Made by a program: the position numbers and the translations under genes. From Berberis thunbergii (taxonomy: Eukaryota; Streptophyta; Magnoliopsida; Ranunculales; Berberidaceae): a DNA stretch of 64,000 bases. Below, piece after piece: positions 1 to 10,753 of this stretch; within the stretch, counting starts at the first letter, position 1; the number at the start of each line of letters is the position of its first letter. Under the pieces are notes generated by a model that saw nothing but the letters and a program-made list of their open reading frames with translations, did not search any database and was not told the DNA's origin. Location: positions 372,001-436,000 of the forward strand of contig QNQO01000546.1 of NCBI GenBank assembly GCA_003290165.1, written 5' to 3'.

Positions 1-24
1 AGAGAGCGAAAAAAGATTGCATCA
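1..24 (+). repeat. 3' end of element A's 5' LTR
   Basis: Ends in tgcatca and is followed at once by the primer-binding region. Same terminus as the 3' LTR end at 9451-9474 and, inverted, as the LTRs of element B. Confidence 0.85.
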
Positions 25-27
25 GTT

Positions 28-45
28 TGGTACCATCCGTGGGGA
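28..45 (+). other. Primer-binding site of element A
   Basis: The stretch tggtaccatccgtgggga lies three bases after the LTR end. Element B reads tggcgccgtccgtgggga at the same place and element C tggtgccgtccacgggga. The position and TGG start fit a tRNA 3'-end complement; the tRNA is not assigned here. Confidence 0.7.
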
Positions 46-99
46 CGACATAGTTCATAACTTCACACTAATGGTCGTCTCCTATCAAAACCTAGAGAG

Positions 100-1440
100 A
101 TGGTGACCACCAGGTCATGCAACAACAGAAAATCAAGAAACGCGTCCAACGCTCAGGCTGTCCCTATACCGCCTCATTCAACAGTTCATGTTGTGCATGG
201 GCAGCCTGCTCACGCTCCCACGCCAACGGCAGTTACAATGGACCCCAGAACCGATCTGCTAGCATCTCAGATACAGCAGATCGCCAAGGCAGTGAAGACC
301 CTTACGCGACAAAATCTACCACCTGCTAACGGAGACCAAGAGCAGCACAAACCTCCGCCTCCAGAAGATGATAGAGAGAAACGCAGGAGAGTCATTCCCC
401 CACTAGTTTTCATTGGACTAAGGGAGGTTGCGCGGCTAACGTTGTGCTCACCACCAAGACAGAGAGGCTCGGCCTAGGGAACACTCCAGAGGGGCGCATG
501 ATCCGAACGTACTATATCGCCTCTCCGTCCCACCATTTGTGGACCGAACAATGAACGAGGCCCTTCCGAGGAAGTTCACTCCCCCAATGCTCGACTCCTA
601 TGACGGGACCACCGATCCTTTCGATCATCTGCGTCATTACCAGCACGTAATGGCCCTCAAAGAAGGATCTGAGTTCGTCATGTGCAGAAACTTTCCCACC
701 AGTCTAAAAAGCTCTGCGCTGACATAGTTCCACAGCCTTCCACCGAAGTCAATCGACTCCTTCAAAACACTGGCGAAGGAATTCCTGATACGTTTCATCC
801 GAAGCTAGCATTTCAGAAAAGGCCCGCACTACACTCTTTCTATGGCAGACGTCCGGCGAGACGCTCCGAGTATGTCACGTGTTTTAACGACGAGCTAACC
901 CTCATCGACGGGTGCAAAAACGATACAGCCGTAATGGCCTTCATTGCGGACCTCAAAGAAGGAAAACTTTTCGAGGACCTCACCTTGGAGCCCCTTCTGG
1001 ACATGGCGGAGCTCTTCAAGAGCGTCCAGAGACACATCACCCTGGAGGAGTCAAGGACCGCTAAAAGGAAAACCGAAGGCGACATAAAGCCCTCCTCTCT
1101 AAGGGACGAGGGAAAAAGACACGAGGACGAGGAACGAAGCAAAAGGAAACACAACGACAACAGGTTGGACCTTGGTCGGCCCAGGCCAGAGAAATCATCC
1201 AACTACGTTGGATCCAGAGCCGTGACACCCCTAAATGCTAGCCTGTTAGACATACTTAACTCCATGAAAAGCTGGGAAGAATCGAAGTGGCCCCGAAAGA
1301 TACACAGAGACCCCTCCAAGGGCAACAACGACAAATATTGCACGTACCGCAAGGAGGCGGCCACAACACCAACGACTGCAAGAGTCTAAAGTACGAAGTT
1401 AGAATACTGGATCCACAAAGGCAAACTGAAAGAATTTCTT
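100..1440 (+). pseudogene. gag polyprotein remnant, element A
   Basis: Retrotransposon capsid-type Gag, which would package element RNA into cytoplasmic particles. The ATG at 100 starts a reading frame (MVTTRS...) matching element B, with the conserved DPRTDLL segment. After a frameshift near 478 the capsid core follows (PRKFTPPMLDSYDGTTDPF at about 560-620). Further shifts near 720-850 lead to the AFIADLKEGKLFEDLTLEP and MAELFKSVQRHITLEESRT blocks (about 930-1055), typical of plant Tat/Retand gag. A cysteine-histidine patch (YCTYRKEGGHNTNDC, about 1335-1385) is seen across a frame change. At least three frames are needed, so it is broken. Element B has the better-preserved copy (38269-39192, minus strand). 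Confidence 0.85.
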
Positions 1441-1444
1441 AAAT

Positions 1445-2110
1445 TTGATAAGCAGTCAGAAAAAACCAGGGACAAGGGGGTCGATTAAAGAGATAAAAAA
1501 GGAGACTTCAGGGATAATCTACGTCCATGGAATCAGACCGAATGAAGACCAGTCATATAGGTCACGCAAGCGAACGCTACTGGATATGCGTACACAATCT
1601 GCGGATGAGGGCAGACACATCTGCCACTCACGGGTTCAGAGCCACATTCCCACCTTGACCTTTACGGATGAGGACCTCGAAGGAGTCCGAGTGCCACACA
1701 ACGATGCCTTAGTCATCTCGATCTCCATAGCAAAGTGGAAAGTAGAGAAAGCTCTGGTTGACACAGAAAGTTCATTTAACGTTTTGTTCTACAACGCGTT
1801 CCGCAGCATGGATTTCAAAGAGAAAAACCTGACATCTTCAGAACACCCGCTGATCAGATTCAGCGGAGAGAGGTGCTTCTCCATCAGAAAGATAAGGTTG
1901 GCTACGGTAGCAGGAGAGCCGAGCTCAGGAAAGTCCTATTTCTGGACTTCATGGTGGTAGACGCACCATCCTGGGAAGACCTTGACTCCATATGATGGAA
2001 GCAATGGTTTCCACCCTTCATCAGTGTGTTAAGTATACTGCTAACCACTCCGAAGAACTAATACGTGGAGACCACCCAACGACACGAGGCTGCCACAACG
2101 CCGCACTGAA
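1445..2110 (+). pseudogene. Retropepsin-like protease remnant, element A
   Basis: Aspartic protease region that would cut the Gag polyprotein. The frame at 1445-1960 contains VPHNDALVISISIAKWKVEK, then the active-site triplet region VDTESS, where the canonical glycine of DTG is glutamate, then SEHPLIRFSGE and KIRLATV. It aligns throughout with element B (37399-37854), which keeps an NLILGRPWLH segment downstream. The frame breaks near 1960 just where that segment should follow, and remnants run on in other frames to about 2110. Gag and protease are the only sense-strand coding regions in the element. The lost glycine and the break make it inactive. Confidence 0.8.
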
Positions 2111-3469
2111 ATAGATAGAGTGCTCCCAGATTCAGCTACATCATGCAGAGCAGCCTAACCCAGTGCAAGGCCAAAAAACGAAAGAGACATCACTTTCAAG
2201 CGATACAGGAGCAACAAGCTCTTCTGCCAAGCGAGTCGAAGAGGCCATGGCAAGTGGGAGCACATCCCCCTGGCATTCCGTTGGTGTGGAGATCTACCCC
2301 TCTGCAAGGTTTACTCTTCAGTAACCTATGTAACGCCTCGATAGTCCGCTGAATAATCCGCAACAGCAACCCGAATCCACTTCAAGGCCAGAATCAATTT
2401 ATCTCCGTCAACAGTTAGTTTGCTTTAAGTTGTTTGTTTCCCTTTCCATAGTCAATATTGAGTTTTAATTCTTAAAAGACTTATGTGATTTTCAATCATT
2501 TAAGAAATAAAGGAAGAGTTACGAAAAACAAACTCTATTGATTATCGGAAAGATGTAACAACAAACACCTTGAGGCAGATACAAAAGGCTACATATTACG
2601 AACGCCCTGAGACAGATACAAAAGGCTTCATGTTGCGAACGACCTGAGGTGAATACAAAGATTGAGCACTATAAACGTCTGAATACAGTGTGAACTGAAG
2701 TAAAAGACTCGCTTAGACAATTCTGCTACTGACAGCATCCGCTGAAGAATTGCAAACCCTCTGATGCAAGTAATCTGCAAGTGATAAGAAAGGTAAGAGA
2801 ATGGGATATGCTCAATACCTTCCTAAGATAAAGACGGAGTGGCAGAAGATATTGAAAAACTGAGCAGTCAGATTGCTCCGTCAAATCACCCCGAAAAAGT
2901 TTTGCACTAAGTATTGTGACATCACAACGGGCTGCTAATTTCCTCAAGAGACATTTGATCCCCCTTCTAACTTCCTCAAATAGGTTAGAAGCAGGCAGAT
3001 GAGGATGGCCACAAGCAGCGACACAACTACGGTCTCACAATGCTATCAAGAGATACCACTTTTCCCATATGCCATGTGTGACTGAGAATTACCACACCCA
3101 GAGACATCGCACGTCGACTAACACTTCGATCAACCATTGGTTAGCAGCGGGATTTGAACACACGAAGGCAAAAGTGATGGTGTAACACCAAGGCATCTCC
3201 CTTGGTAGGAAATTTGTACTACTTCTCCGCAATATGAGAAGAAATTACGATACCTCAGTGGATCAACTACATGCACACCCATAACAGGTGACCGAACGTA
3301 ACAACTATCTCTGTGCCTGACCAATGCAAATGGCAAAACATTCAGAGACTCCAGAGATGGAGATTCAACTTCAGTTTTTGAAAAATCCAAAGCACTTTCC
3401 TCATCATTTGAAAAACTCAAAGCATCTTCTTCAAGCAAGGACATTACAGAAGATAAGCTCTGCGAAAGA
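2111..3469 (+). other. Post-protease spacer of element A
   Basis: No pol domain is visible. Homologous, inverted, to about 36230-37390 of element B, so it belongs to the element. It contains a short tandem duplication around 2560-2650 (agatacaaaaggctacatatt and a variant), also present in B around 36890-36960. Where an autonomous Tat element would have reverse transcriptase, this noncoding stretch continues straight towards the tandem array. Confidence 0.6.
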
Positions 3470-4086
3470 CAAGGATGCACGGATACGAATACGTGTCGTG
3501 TCAGACACGGACACGACATGCCGACTCGACAATTTTCCAAAAAATAGGACTCAGGGACATGACACGTCATACTATTTTTTAATAAGTCATATAAATAATA
3601 ATATAATAAAGTGCCTTCCTAAATTGTCTTGAAGAATGTAACATTGTTATAAGAAAAAAATTAAAGTAGAGAAAATGTATAGTAGATGAGAGAAGAAGCA
3701 AATGAGAAAAAAGTAAGAAGCAAAGATTATGAAGCATAGCCTACCTTTATGCTTTAGTGGTTTTTTGCCCTATTTGTCTTAAATCACAATTGAAATAGTC
3801 TTTCACTTCAGATGGATCAACAACCATTATATTATGTGGTTATTTGCAAACATCTAAAAGTAAAAAATAAATAAAAAATTGGTTTATGAGTCTTGACTGT
3901 GTCCTGACCAAGTTTCGGGTAAATCGGAGGCGTGTCCGACGCGTTGATCACATTGACCATGTGTCTGACACTCGGCGACATGTTTACCAAATGTCTGACA
4001 CATGTCGGAGGCGTGTCGAACAAGTATCTTGTGTCGGATACGTGTCGGACATGACTATGACAATTTTTCAAAGAGTGTTTTCCTTG
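3470..4086 (+). mobile_element. Short non-autonomous hAT-type element inside element A
   Basis: 617-bp insertion. Element B carries the uninterrupted sequence at the matching place (about 36235-36265, inverted). Flanks are gcgaaaga (3462-3469) and gccaaaga (4087-4094), an 8-bp target duplication with one mismatch, as expected for hAT. Ends are caagga...tccttg. Subterminal parts are rich in GTGTCGGACACG-like motifs on both strands. The left 80 bp closely match the left end of the hAT element at 10754, so they are one family. No transposase is seen. Confidence 0.78.
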
Positions 4087-4640
4087 GCCAAAGATAGTGT
4101 CTACAACGATTAGAAAACACCATTATATAGACATGATGGTTCACCAGCGAGCACTCGAGCATTAACTGCCAAGCAATGAATACCGCACGGAAAACTGGAA
4201 GACGACGATTCCCAAGAAAATTGCACAGACACGTCAATCAATTAATGGCGCTGCACGCAACCCCATCAATTGAGGGGGAGTACCGATACTCAACCGTTAC
4301 GCAGCCTACACCGTACACGTATCGCTGCACAATCTACACCGTACACACAACACACTGTGCATGAAACCCTAGCCCTTCCTCTATGGGCCCATGGGCTCAG
4401 CCTATTATTCAAACCACTCAGTCACATGCTTGGCACGAACACTAGAGATCCTAGTTAATCCTGACATACAGATTATACTTACAGATCACCAGCTGATTTA
4501 AGGTAATTATATCCACTCCAAGCAATATGTTGACAGATTAGTTTCGCACGCCCCCTAATAGGCGGAACCTCTATCAAACTAGGCAAGCTTAATCAGCCAA
4601 GAGTGATGACGATGGCTTCTGGTTCATCCCGATACCTAGT
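4087..4640 (+). other. Spacer of element A before the tandem array
   Basis: Homologous, inverted, to about 35800-36240 of element B. It includes a short duplicated phrase, acaccgtacac, at about 4309-4345. No coding potential is seen. Confidence 0.5.
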
Positions 4641-4689
4641 CCGCTAAGCGCGAACATCGACGATTTAGGAAGTGAGTCTAATCAGTGCT

Positions 4690-5570
4690 ACCACGCCTGG
4701 TGACAACTTGCCAGAGATCACTGCCCCATCCGCGATCAGTGATTGCCAAACCTAATCAAGTAAGCCTAGCTGGTGACGACCAGCAACAAAAGCTTCAGAT
4801 CAAATCCCAGACATGTAGCCCCATCCGCAATCAGTGATTGCCGAACCTAATCAGGTAAGCCTAGTTTGGAAGGTGAGAGCCTAGTCGGTCCTGAACTGAT
4901 TCAGACGGCTAGCCACGGGACCACTGCTTTTCAGCGAGGTCGCCAAATCACCAAACCCGGACATGTAGCCCGCGCTGCGAGGGTGTAGATAGTCTAGAAG
5001 GTGGGAGCCCAGTCAGCCTCGACTTGATTCCGACAGTTTGCCACGAGACCACTACTTTTCAGCGTGGTCGCCGAAAAACTCTCAATCTTGTAGCTTGGTG
5101 CACTCAGGTGTAGATAATTTGGATGGTAGGAGCCTAGTCAGTCCTAAATTGACTCTGATGGCTTGCCACAAGACCACTGATGGCTTGACTCTGATGGCTT
5201 GCCACGGGACCACTGCTTTTCAGCCTAATCACCAAACCCCTTTCGAAGTCGTAGCCCCCACCGCACAGAGAGAGTGTAGATGGTTCGAAAGGTAGGAGCC
5301 TAGTCAGTTCTGAACTGATCTCGACGGCTTGCCATGGGACCACTGATTTTCAGCTTGGTCGCCAAACATTTACTACCCGAATCTATAGTCCCCTCTGCTC
5401 AGACATAAATGATTTGGAAGGTGGGAGCCTAGTTAGTCCTGAGCTGATTCCGACGGCTTACCACATTACTTGGTCATAAACGATTCGAAATGTGGGAGCT
5501 TAGTCAGTCTTGAACTGATTCTAACGGCTTGCCACGAGACCACTATTTTTCAGCCTAGTCGCCAAACAGA
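4690..5570 (+). repeat. Tandem array of ~128-bp units in element A
   Basis: About six imperfect units. A marker phrase, gccacgggaccactgctttt and variants, recurs near 4913, 5040, 5164/5201, 5332 and 5530, spaced about 125-131 bp, with a shorter last unit. Each unit also has gtgggagcctagtcagtcct followed by ctgattc(t/c)gacggcttgcc. One unit holds an internal duplication of about 36 bp (5151-5222). Element B has the same array, inverted, at 34685-35670. The array sits between gag-pro and the antisense ORF. Confidence 0.9.
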
Positions 5571-5989
5571 AATCTAGTCGATTCAACGTCTTCACGCTCA
5601 AACGGATTGACATCATAATACTAACGAAGGCAATTCGCGTCGATACAGAGATCGTACGGGCAATGCCCAGATAAGAGCTACTTAGGATGCCAACCCAAGC
5701 TTACTATGCCTGACTTGGCACGAACGCTCAAATACACACGCTTGGCCATCACAACTCGCTCACAGTAGCAACTACAGCCAACCGGTCAGACAAGCAAGGT
5801 AACCCTCAAGCAACTTGCCTTGGGGACAAGGCATAGCTCAGATGACTCAACCCCCAGCTAAATTGTTCGTGACATGCCCACTACCGGACATGACTACACC
5901 GAGATGACCCGAGTCAATCATAACACAAAGCGATCAAACTCTCTACCGCAAACAGACCAATCAACGTCCTATTGATTCTACCAGCCTAT

Positions 5990-8551
5990 GTCAAAGCAAG
6001 ACGACAAAGCGAAACGAAAAACATGCAATAGAGACAACAAGTACGGAACAGATAAAACTGTTAATGGTCAAAAACAGAGTACAAGCACACAAAGTTTACT
6101 CATCTGGAGAGGGTATAGAAATGGAAGAGTTAAGCCTAGTGGAAGGAGCAAGAATTGCGTCCACACACGTCGCAGCCTAGACATCAAGGCTCAAACTGTC
6201 TTCCTCGCTTGATGATGTCGAGGTAACATACAGGTCCACATACGACATCTTATAACGGCAGAGATCCCACTCCGGATGCTCCTTCATCGGCGCCAACAGC
6301 TCCAGCCGTCCATGTACAAACCAGCAAAACTCACATTTGCCTTGTTCTTGGAAAAACTCTTCCTCATGCACTTTTGCATCAAGTTTACGCTCCAGTAGCT
6401 CCAACTTGCCAGTCAGCACATCGTCCTGTGGCCAGACTACTCTTCACGACACGAAGTTCATGCCACCTCAATTCGAGTTGGTATTCGGCCTTCCTCGCTT
6501 CTCAAGCATAAAATTCCACATCGGATTCCAACTGTTGCTTCTCAGCAGCTCAGTCGACTTCTTTCGAAACACTCTCTTTTGCGAATGACAGCAGTTCAGA
6601 ACCCGCCTTAGTCGCACCTTCCTACGCAATCTCGACTTCTCGGCGGATACGATTGAGCTCTTGCCTAAGTCCGTCCCTTTCAGGCACCGCCTCTGCCAGA
6701 TTATGCTCAAGGTCCTCCAGATGAGCCATTTGAGCCTCAGCAGCCACGGTTGACTGATCCAACCGCTTTTCTTCGGCCTACTTCTTAAGCCGCTCAATTT
6801 CATGAAACGCATCAGAGCATATGCGAAAAGACACGCTCAAAGATGTATATTCTCTCATGAGCCACCTCAACTTCCGTCCCAGCAACGGTCGCATGGCTCA
6901 AATGAGACATACCCATCATAAGATACTTCAAGCCCTTATCCATACACCTTTCCAACGAATCCTCCTAGAGTTTTGGAGCGTGATCTATCAGTCAGCTGTG
7001 ACACTTGCTTATCCTCCTCAAAGCAACGTCTACCTCTTGGTGCTAGACTTGTGAACTCAATTTCACGAAATCCGGTGCAAATAAGCTTATCCGTGCGTCT
7101 GAATGAAGCTTTCCCTGATCAGGAACTATGCCGACACCACCCTTCACGGTTGCCACCATCCTCAGGCTCTCCTTCGTGGCCTTTCCCTTGTAAAAAACAA
7201 CAGCGTTTTTTGTACTAGACAACTCAATGGGATCCAGAGGGAGAAGGCAGCGAAGTATTCAAAGGACCCTCCAACACCTCTAGTTGAGGCCTAGAGCGAG
7301 ACGGTGAGCAATGCGGACTGCAAGAGACATGGCCAGTACCGTGACTACTATTAAACGAAACAGCTATGGGGAGATCAAATTTTACCACCTCAGGCAAATC
7401 ATCACAAAAGCCTTCTGTCCGAGCAACTTCACACGAATCAGCACCAATTGAAGCAGCCATCGCAAACCGCACAGGACGGTCATTCAGAGCCTCGACCTGC
7501 GCGTCACTAAGGTTCGACCTGTCTACAACTCCTGTCAATCGCATATAATCCTTCTCCAAGCCGGAAACATCAATCTCCGCCTCAATATGTCTAGCAAAAT
7601 CGCGCTCCTTCACCGTAACGGGTCGTGCCGAAGACAACCCAGTTCTAACGTGAGACCTCTTCCTCACGAAGGAGGAAAGAGTCTCAGACAGCTCCGCATT
7701 ACACAAAACAGGAGCTTTGGCCTCAGTAGCCTTCCTCTTCCTAAAAGGGGCCCCATCATCCAACCTAATGCACAACTCTCGATACAGTGTGGGGAAGATG
7801 TGCCAATTGTCCCACAACCCACTACGGATGAAGTTGGAAACCCTTATGACATCGACCACCTTTCCTTTCGGCAGGACGCAGAACTTCTCCATGGTGTTTT
7901 GCTCATCCAAGGTAAGAGTAGTGGAAAACCTTCCTGCAAAAAAATGCAAGCGATGGATAATCAGCCCACTATCAAGCATATCAAAATCACAAGAAAAACT
8001 ATGAACTTACGAAGCACCCTGAACTGTCGCTCGAGCGGACGACCCTTGCATTGAAAATACTTCGAATCCACAGGGGCCAAGAAACAGTACTTTTGCCAGA
8101 AGTGAAGTCATCAGGCAGCTTAACGAACCAATTCGGCGACTTCATCTTACAAACAACATTACTCTTTAGCCGAGAAGAGATCAACAACTAAATCACCCGC
8201 GGAGTCACACAAACGATCACCTCCTTAGCAATGAGCAGAATCATGAGGATGATCCTATATCCATTGGGCCTTAACTGAGCCCGAAGGAATCCCTAAGAAA
8301 TACAAGAACTCTCAGATCACATCCAGAACAGAAAAACGCACTCCAGTTTGAAGGATCCCGCGGTGCAAACATATAAAACCATTCGAAGGTGACATTGGTG
8401 TCTAGTCACCCATCAAGAGATACAACAACAGGTCCTCAGAGACCCTGAACTTCGTACGGATTTCGACGAGACCAAGTTCAGACAACCTGTCTTCGAAAAA
8501 CTCCAGACCCTCGGCCAAGATAGCGTCATCAAGAAGATTTTCTTGAGCCAT
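5990..8551 (-). pseudogene. Antisense ORF (Transposase_28-like, coiled-coil tail) of element A
   Basis: Long gene opposite to gag, starting about 250 bp inside the 3' LTR. The chosen start, complement of 8549-8551, gives MAQENLLDDAILAEGLEFFE, matched by element B at 31862. The first exon resembles the plant 'putative gypsy type transposon' family (Transposase_28), with an LQTGVRFSVLDV / EFLYFLGIP / HPHDS block now split by frameshifts. A 77-bp intron (7934-8010) follows RQFRVL. Exon 2 is open at 7224-7933 (RRFSTTLTLDEQNTMEKFCV...). The C-terminal part (about 6180-6820) is charged and helical, with the conserved end YVDLYVTSTSSSEED. Its role is unknown; such antisense ORFs are known from Tat-lineage elements. 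Stops and shifts make this copy non-functional. Confidence 0.75.
7934..8010 (-). other. Spliceosomal intron in the antisense ORF of element A
   Basis: On the minus strand the stretch begins GTAAGTT and ends TTTTTTTGCAG. Removing it joins CTT-C to GA-AGG, giving ...QFRVLRRFSTTLT in one frame. Element B has the same 77-bp intron at the same codon (32405-32481). An ATG within the intron makes a spurious longer ORF starting MLDSG at 7979. Confidence 0.8.
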
Positions 8552-8786
8552 GAGGAAGATGAACAATCTTTTCTTATCAGAGCGGTAGCTTCGAAAGCAA
8601 GGAAAGTAGAAGAATCAGATTCTACACAGCGGATGACCTAAATAATTGGCTCCCCGCATCTTTTTCGCTAAACTAATGCACATTTAATTAATGCAGCACG
8701 TGGCTCAAGCAACGATTCAGACTCAATCATCATGAGTGGCACATCCGTTTAATAGACGACTTAGCAAACCAATCTGACGACCCACT

Positions 8787-8804
8787 AACTTGGGGGAAAA
8801 TAGC
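8787..8804 (+). other. Polypurine tract region, element A
   Basis: ttgggggaaaatagc directly before the 3' LTR. Elements B and C end in the same ...tagc before their LTRs with a ggggg run upstream, the expected site of plus-strand priming. Confidence 0.7.
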
Positions 8805-9474
8805 CGATGATACATAAAAACGGTCACACCCCGGAGTCGTACACGTGTCATGATGATCTCGAGAAATTACGGCCTCAAATGTCAGCCCAACACTGATCCG
8901 GCCCAAGCGGTTCTAAGTCTGTCCAACTGCAGTCTACCAAGCGAACTCGAACTCTCACAGCATGTTGGGCCCACTCGTCTCACAGCTATCCTCAATACTT
9001 GTAAGCCCTCTTTAGACAAGTATCTCGAAGATTAGCTTTGGACGAGCAACTACACTTGCTCTCTGCTTCCAACTAGGAAACAAATATCATAGTATCTTCC
9101 GCACAGGGAAACTCCCTTCTACGGATTGCTTTTGGATTGAAAACTATCCCCCGCGTATCTAGGAGCTAACAAGGAACTTCCCTCCTATAGCACGACTCCT
9201 AATTTGGGAGGGATCTCCATGAAAATCTCCTCCGTAAACTATGCTTACGATGGCCCGGTAGAACTAGAACTCCTTGCACTATAAATAAAACATGAGATTG
9301 GTAAACTAAGGTACGCTACAAATTTTTTGTTACAGCATTACACCTTCTTCATAGCCCTTTATGACTTTAGCATCGGAGTTTCATCGGCCACCCCACGGTG
9401 ATCTGGCTCACATGCGTTACTTGTGCAGGTCAACAGGACTAAGTCATAGCAGGGAGCAGAAAAATACTGCATCA
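8805..9474 (+). repeat. 3' LTR of element A (670 bp)
   Basis: Begins cgatgatacataaaa, where the first base is C instead of the family's T, and ends tactgcatca. It aligns over its length with the inverted LTRs of element B. It contains a TATA-like ctataaataaaac at about 9281-9293, a plausible Pol II promoter for sense transcription. The bases after 9474 (actgt) would be the target duplication, but the other flank is outside the window. Confidence 0.88.
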
Positions 9475-9899
9475 ACTGTGTATCCCTCTTATTAAGAAAT
9501 TTACCTCCAGTTAGAGGTTCCTCTTAATAATAGGTTAGACGAATAACTCAAACAAACACCCCCCAAGTTGCTTTTTAAAGGAGGGAGACTTGCGCTCATA
9601 CATTAGAAAGCCTAATGATGATGCCCATCTATTATGTCTACCCATGGTGACCTATCATAATATTAGTAAGATGAAAAGTTTCCTTTGATGTGGAGGTGAT
9701 TGTAGAAAGGGGTTTATTTTTCCCCTTATGAATAAGACAACGCGCTATATTATAAATGACAAAAGATGAAAAAGAGGAGTCGCAAGTGAGAAACCGTGAC
9801 CCTCAAAGGAGAGGAATACAAACCTAAACAATTACAATTCTAGTTATACATTAAACATGCAAGCGTGAAAAGGAACTTACACACGTAATCAATCCCCTG
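9475..9899. other. Flanking DNA, nothing recognised
   Basis: AT-rich sequence after element A. No ORF, known repeat or RNA gene could be supported. Confidence 0.4.
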
Positions 9900-10210
9900 C
9901 ACCTAAATTCAACTCCTTTTCTCTTTAATCAGCCGAATAGTATCTCTATTGTTGTTATCAAAGATCCTTAAGTTGTGCTCTACTGATCTTTTTGTGACAC
10001 CCAAAGCGTCACAATGGGAACCATATCCCAAATCTAGCTTCACTTCTCAGAAAACACCATATTATCCCAATGCTCTAACCAATCTTTGATTTAAATTGTT
10101 GAGGGCAAAGATGTACCAAACTCATCCATTAGTCTTAACTAGACTACCATAGCAAAAGCGCAAGCAAAGATGAAGTACTAGGTTGACTCCATAACAAATT
10201 CACTCAAGGT
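9900..10210 (-). pseudogene. LINE/reverse-transcriptase C-terminal (zf-RVT-like) fragment
   Basis: Read on the minus strand with frame changes, the stretch gives WLEHWDNMVFSEK, then IWDMVPIVTLWV, then a part reading (I/R)FDNNNRDTIRLIKEKR. This is the pattern of the cysteine/tryptophan-rich tail after plant LINE reverse transcriptases (zf-RVT family, typically ...WVIWKERN.RIF). Only about 100 codons remain, with several stops. No upstream reverse transcriptase is seen before the hAT element at 10754. It could also come from a host gene that captured this domain. Confidence 0.5.
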
Positions 10211-10213
10211 GCA

Positions 10214-10640
10214 GTGATTGATCAACTGCATGCCTTTGTTAGACCACTGAAATCAATGTCATTCTGTTTGTCCATAGAAGTGAGAGTTGGTATGTACCTC
10301 AACGAGGTTGGAGGGTTTGGTTATTCGGCCACTTCAACTTATGATATATGTATCGGGCTCTCTTGTATAACAGTTATGGAGATGTGGGACGAAAAAGGAA
10401 TGCTTAAGGAAAGTTGTTAGAAAAAAATGATTCCCGAGGATCCAGTTAACTTTCTATGCATCCCACATAGTTGTATGGTTCTAATTGAAGTGGCTTGATT
10501 TGGGAATGAGGTGCTCAAAAATAGGTACCGAAGACTTTACGCCCTTGGCTTGATGAAATGGGGTTTGGTAAAAGATTTTGGCTCTAGTTCAAATCGATTG
10601 GTTTCTTCTTGAGATTTTCAGATTCGCAAATCCGGGAAAC
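10214..10640 (+). pseudogene. Possible F-box-associated domain fragment
   Basis: The frame from 10214 reads through GGFGYSATSTYDICIGL and MEMWDEKGMLKESC, then after one stop continues KKMIPEDPVNFLCIPHSCMV. The order (FGY...T..YD, W-x5-KESW-like, then a short hydrophobic stretch) is reminiscent of plant F-box-associated repeats, in which a '.KESWTK' motif follows the strand region. The match is short and broken by stops at 10418 and about 10497, so this is tentative. No F-box motif is seen upstream. Confidence 0.3.
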
Positions 10641-10753
10641 TCAGAGAATTTATTTCATTTTTAGAATGATCTACTTGTCATAGGAATGTGCTTGTGATAA
10701 AGTGCAATGTAGAAATATTACTATTTTGTGCGGCTAAGATAATTATTTCTCAC

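Larger units (their letters stand above)
1..9474 (+). mobile_element. Tat-like non-autonomous Gypsy LTR retrotransposon, element A (5' LTR mostly outside window)
   Basis: The order seen is 5' LTR end (1-24), primer site, gag, protease, spacer, tandem repeats, antisense ORF (minus strand), purine tract, 3' LTR (8805-9474). The first 24 bases match the last 24 of the 3' LTR apart from a few changes (both end in gcatca), which fixes the element's orientation. Gag and protease resemble plant Tat/Retand elements. No reverse transcriptase, RNase H or integrase motif is seen in any frame, so the copy is non-autonomous. A second copy of the family is element B at 30996-40034. A hAT relic at 3470-4086 interrupts it; B has the uninterrupted sequence there. 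Many stops and frameshifts show it is old. Confidence 0.88.

Noticed and set aside
3886..4113. ORF pair rich in SDT/RHV residues on both strands
   Set aside because: Translation of GTGTCGGACACG-type subterminal repeats of a hAT relic.
7224..7979. 251-codon minus-strand ORF read as a stand-alone gene starting MLDSG
   Set aside because: Its first ~15 codons lie in the 77-bp intron; the real exon starts at 7933 and belongs to the larger antisense gene.
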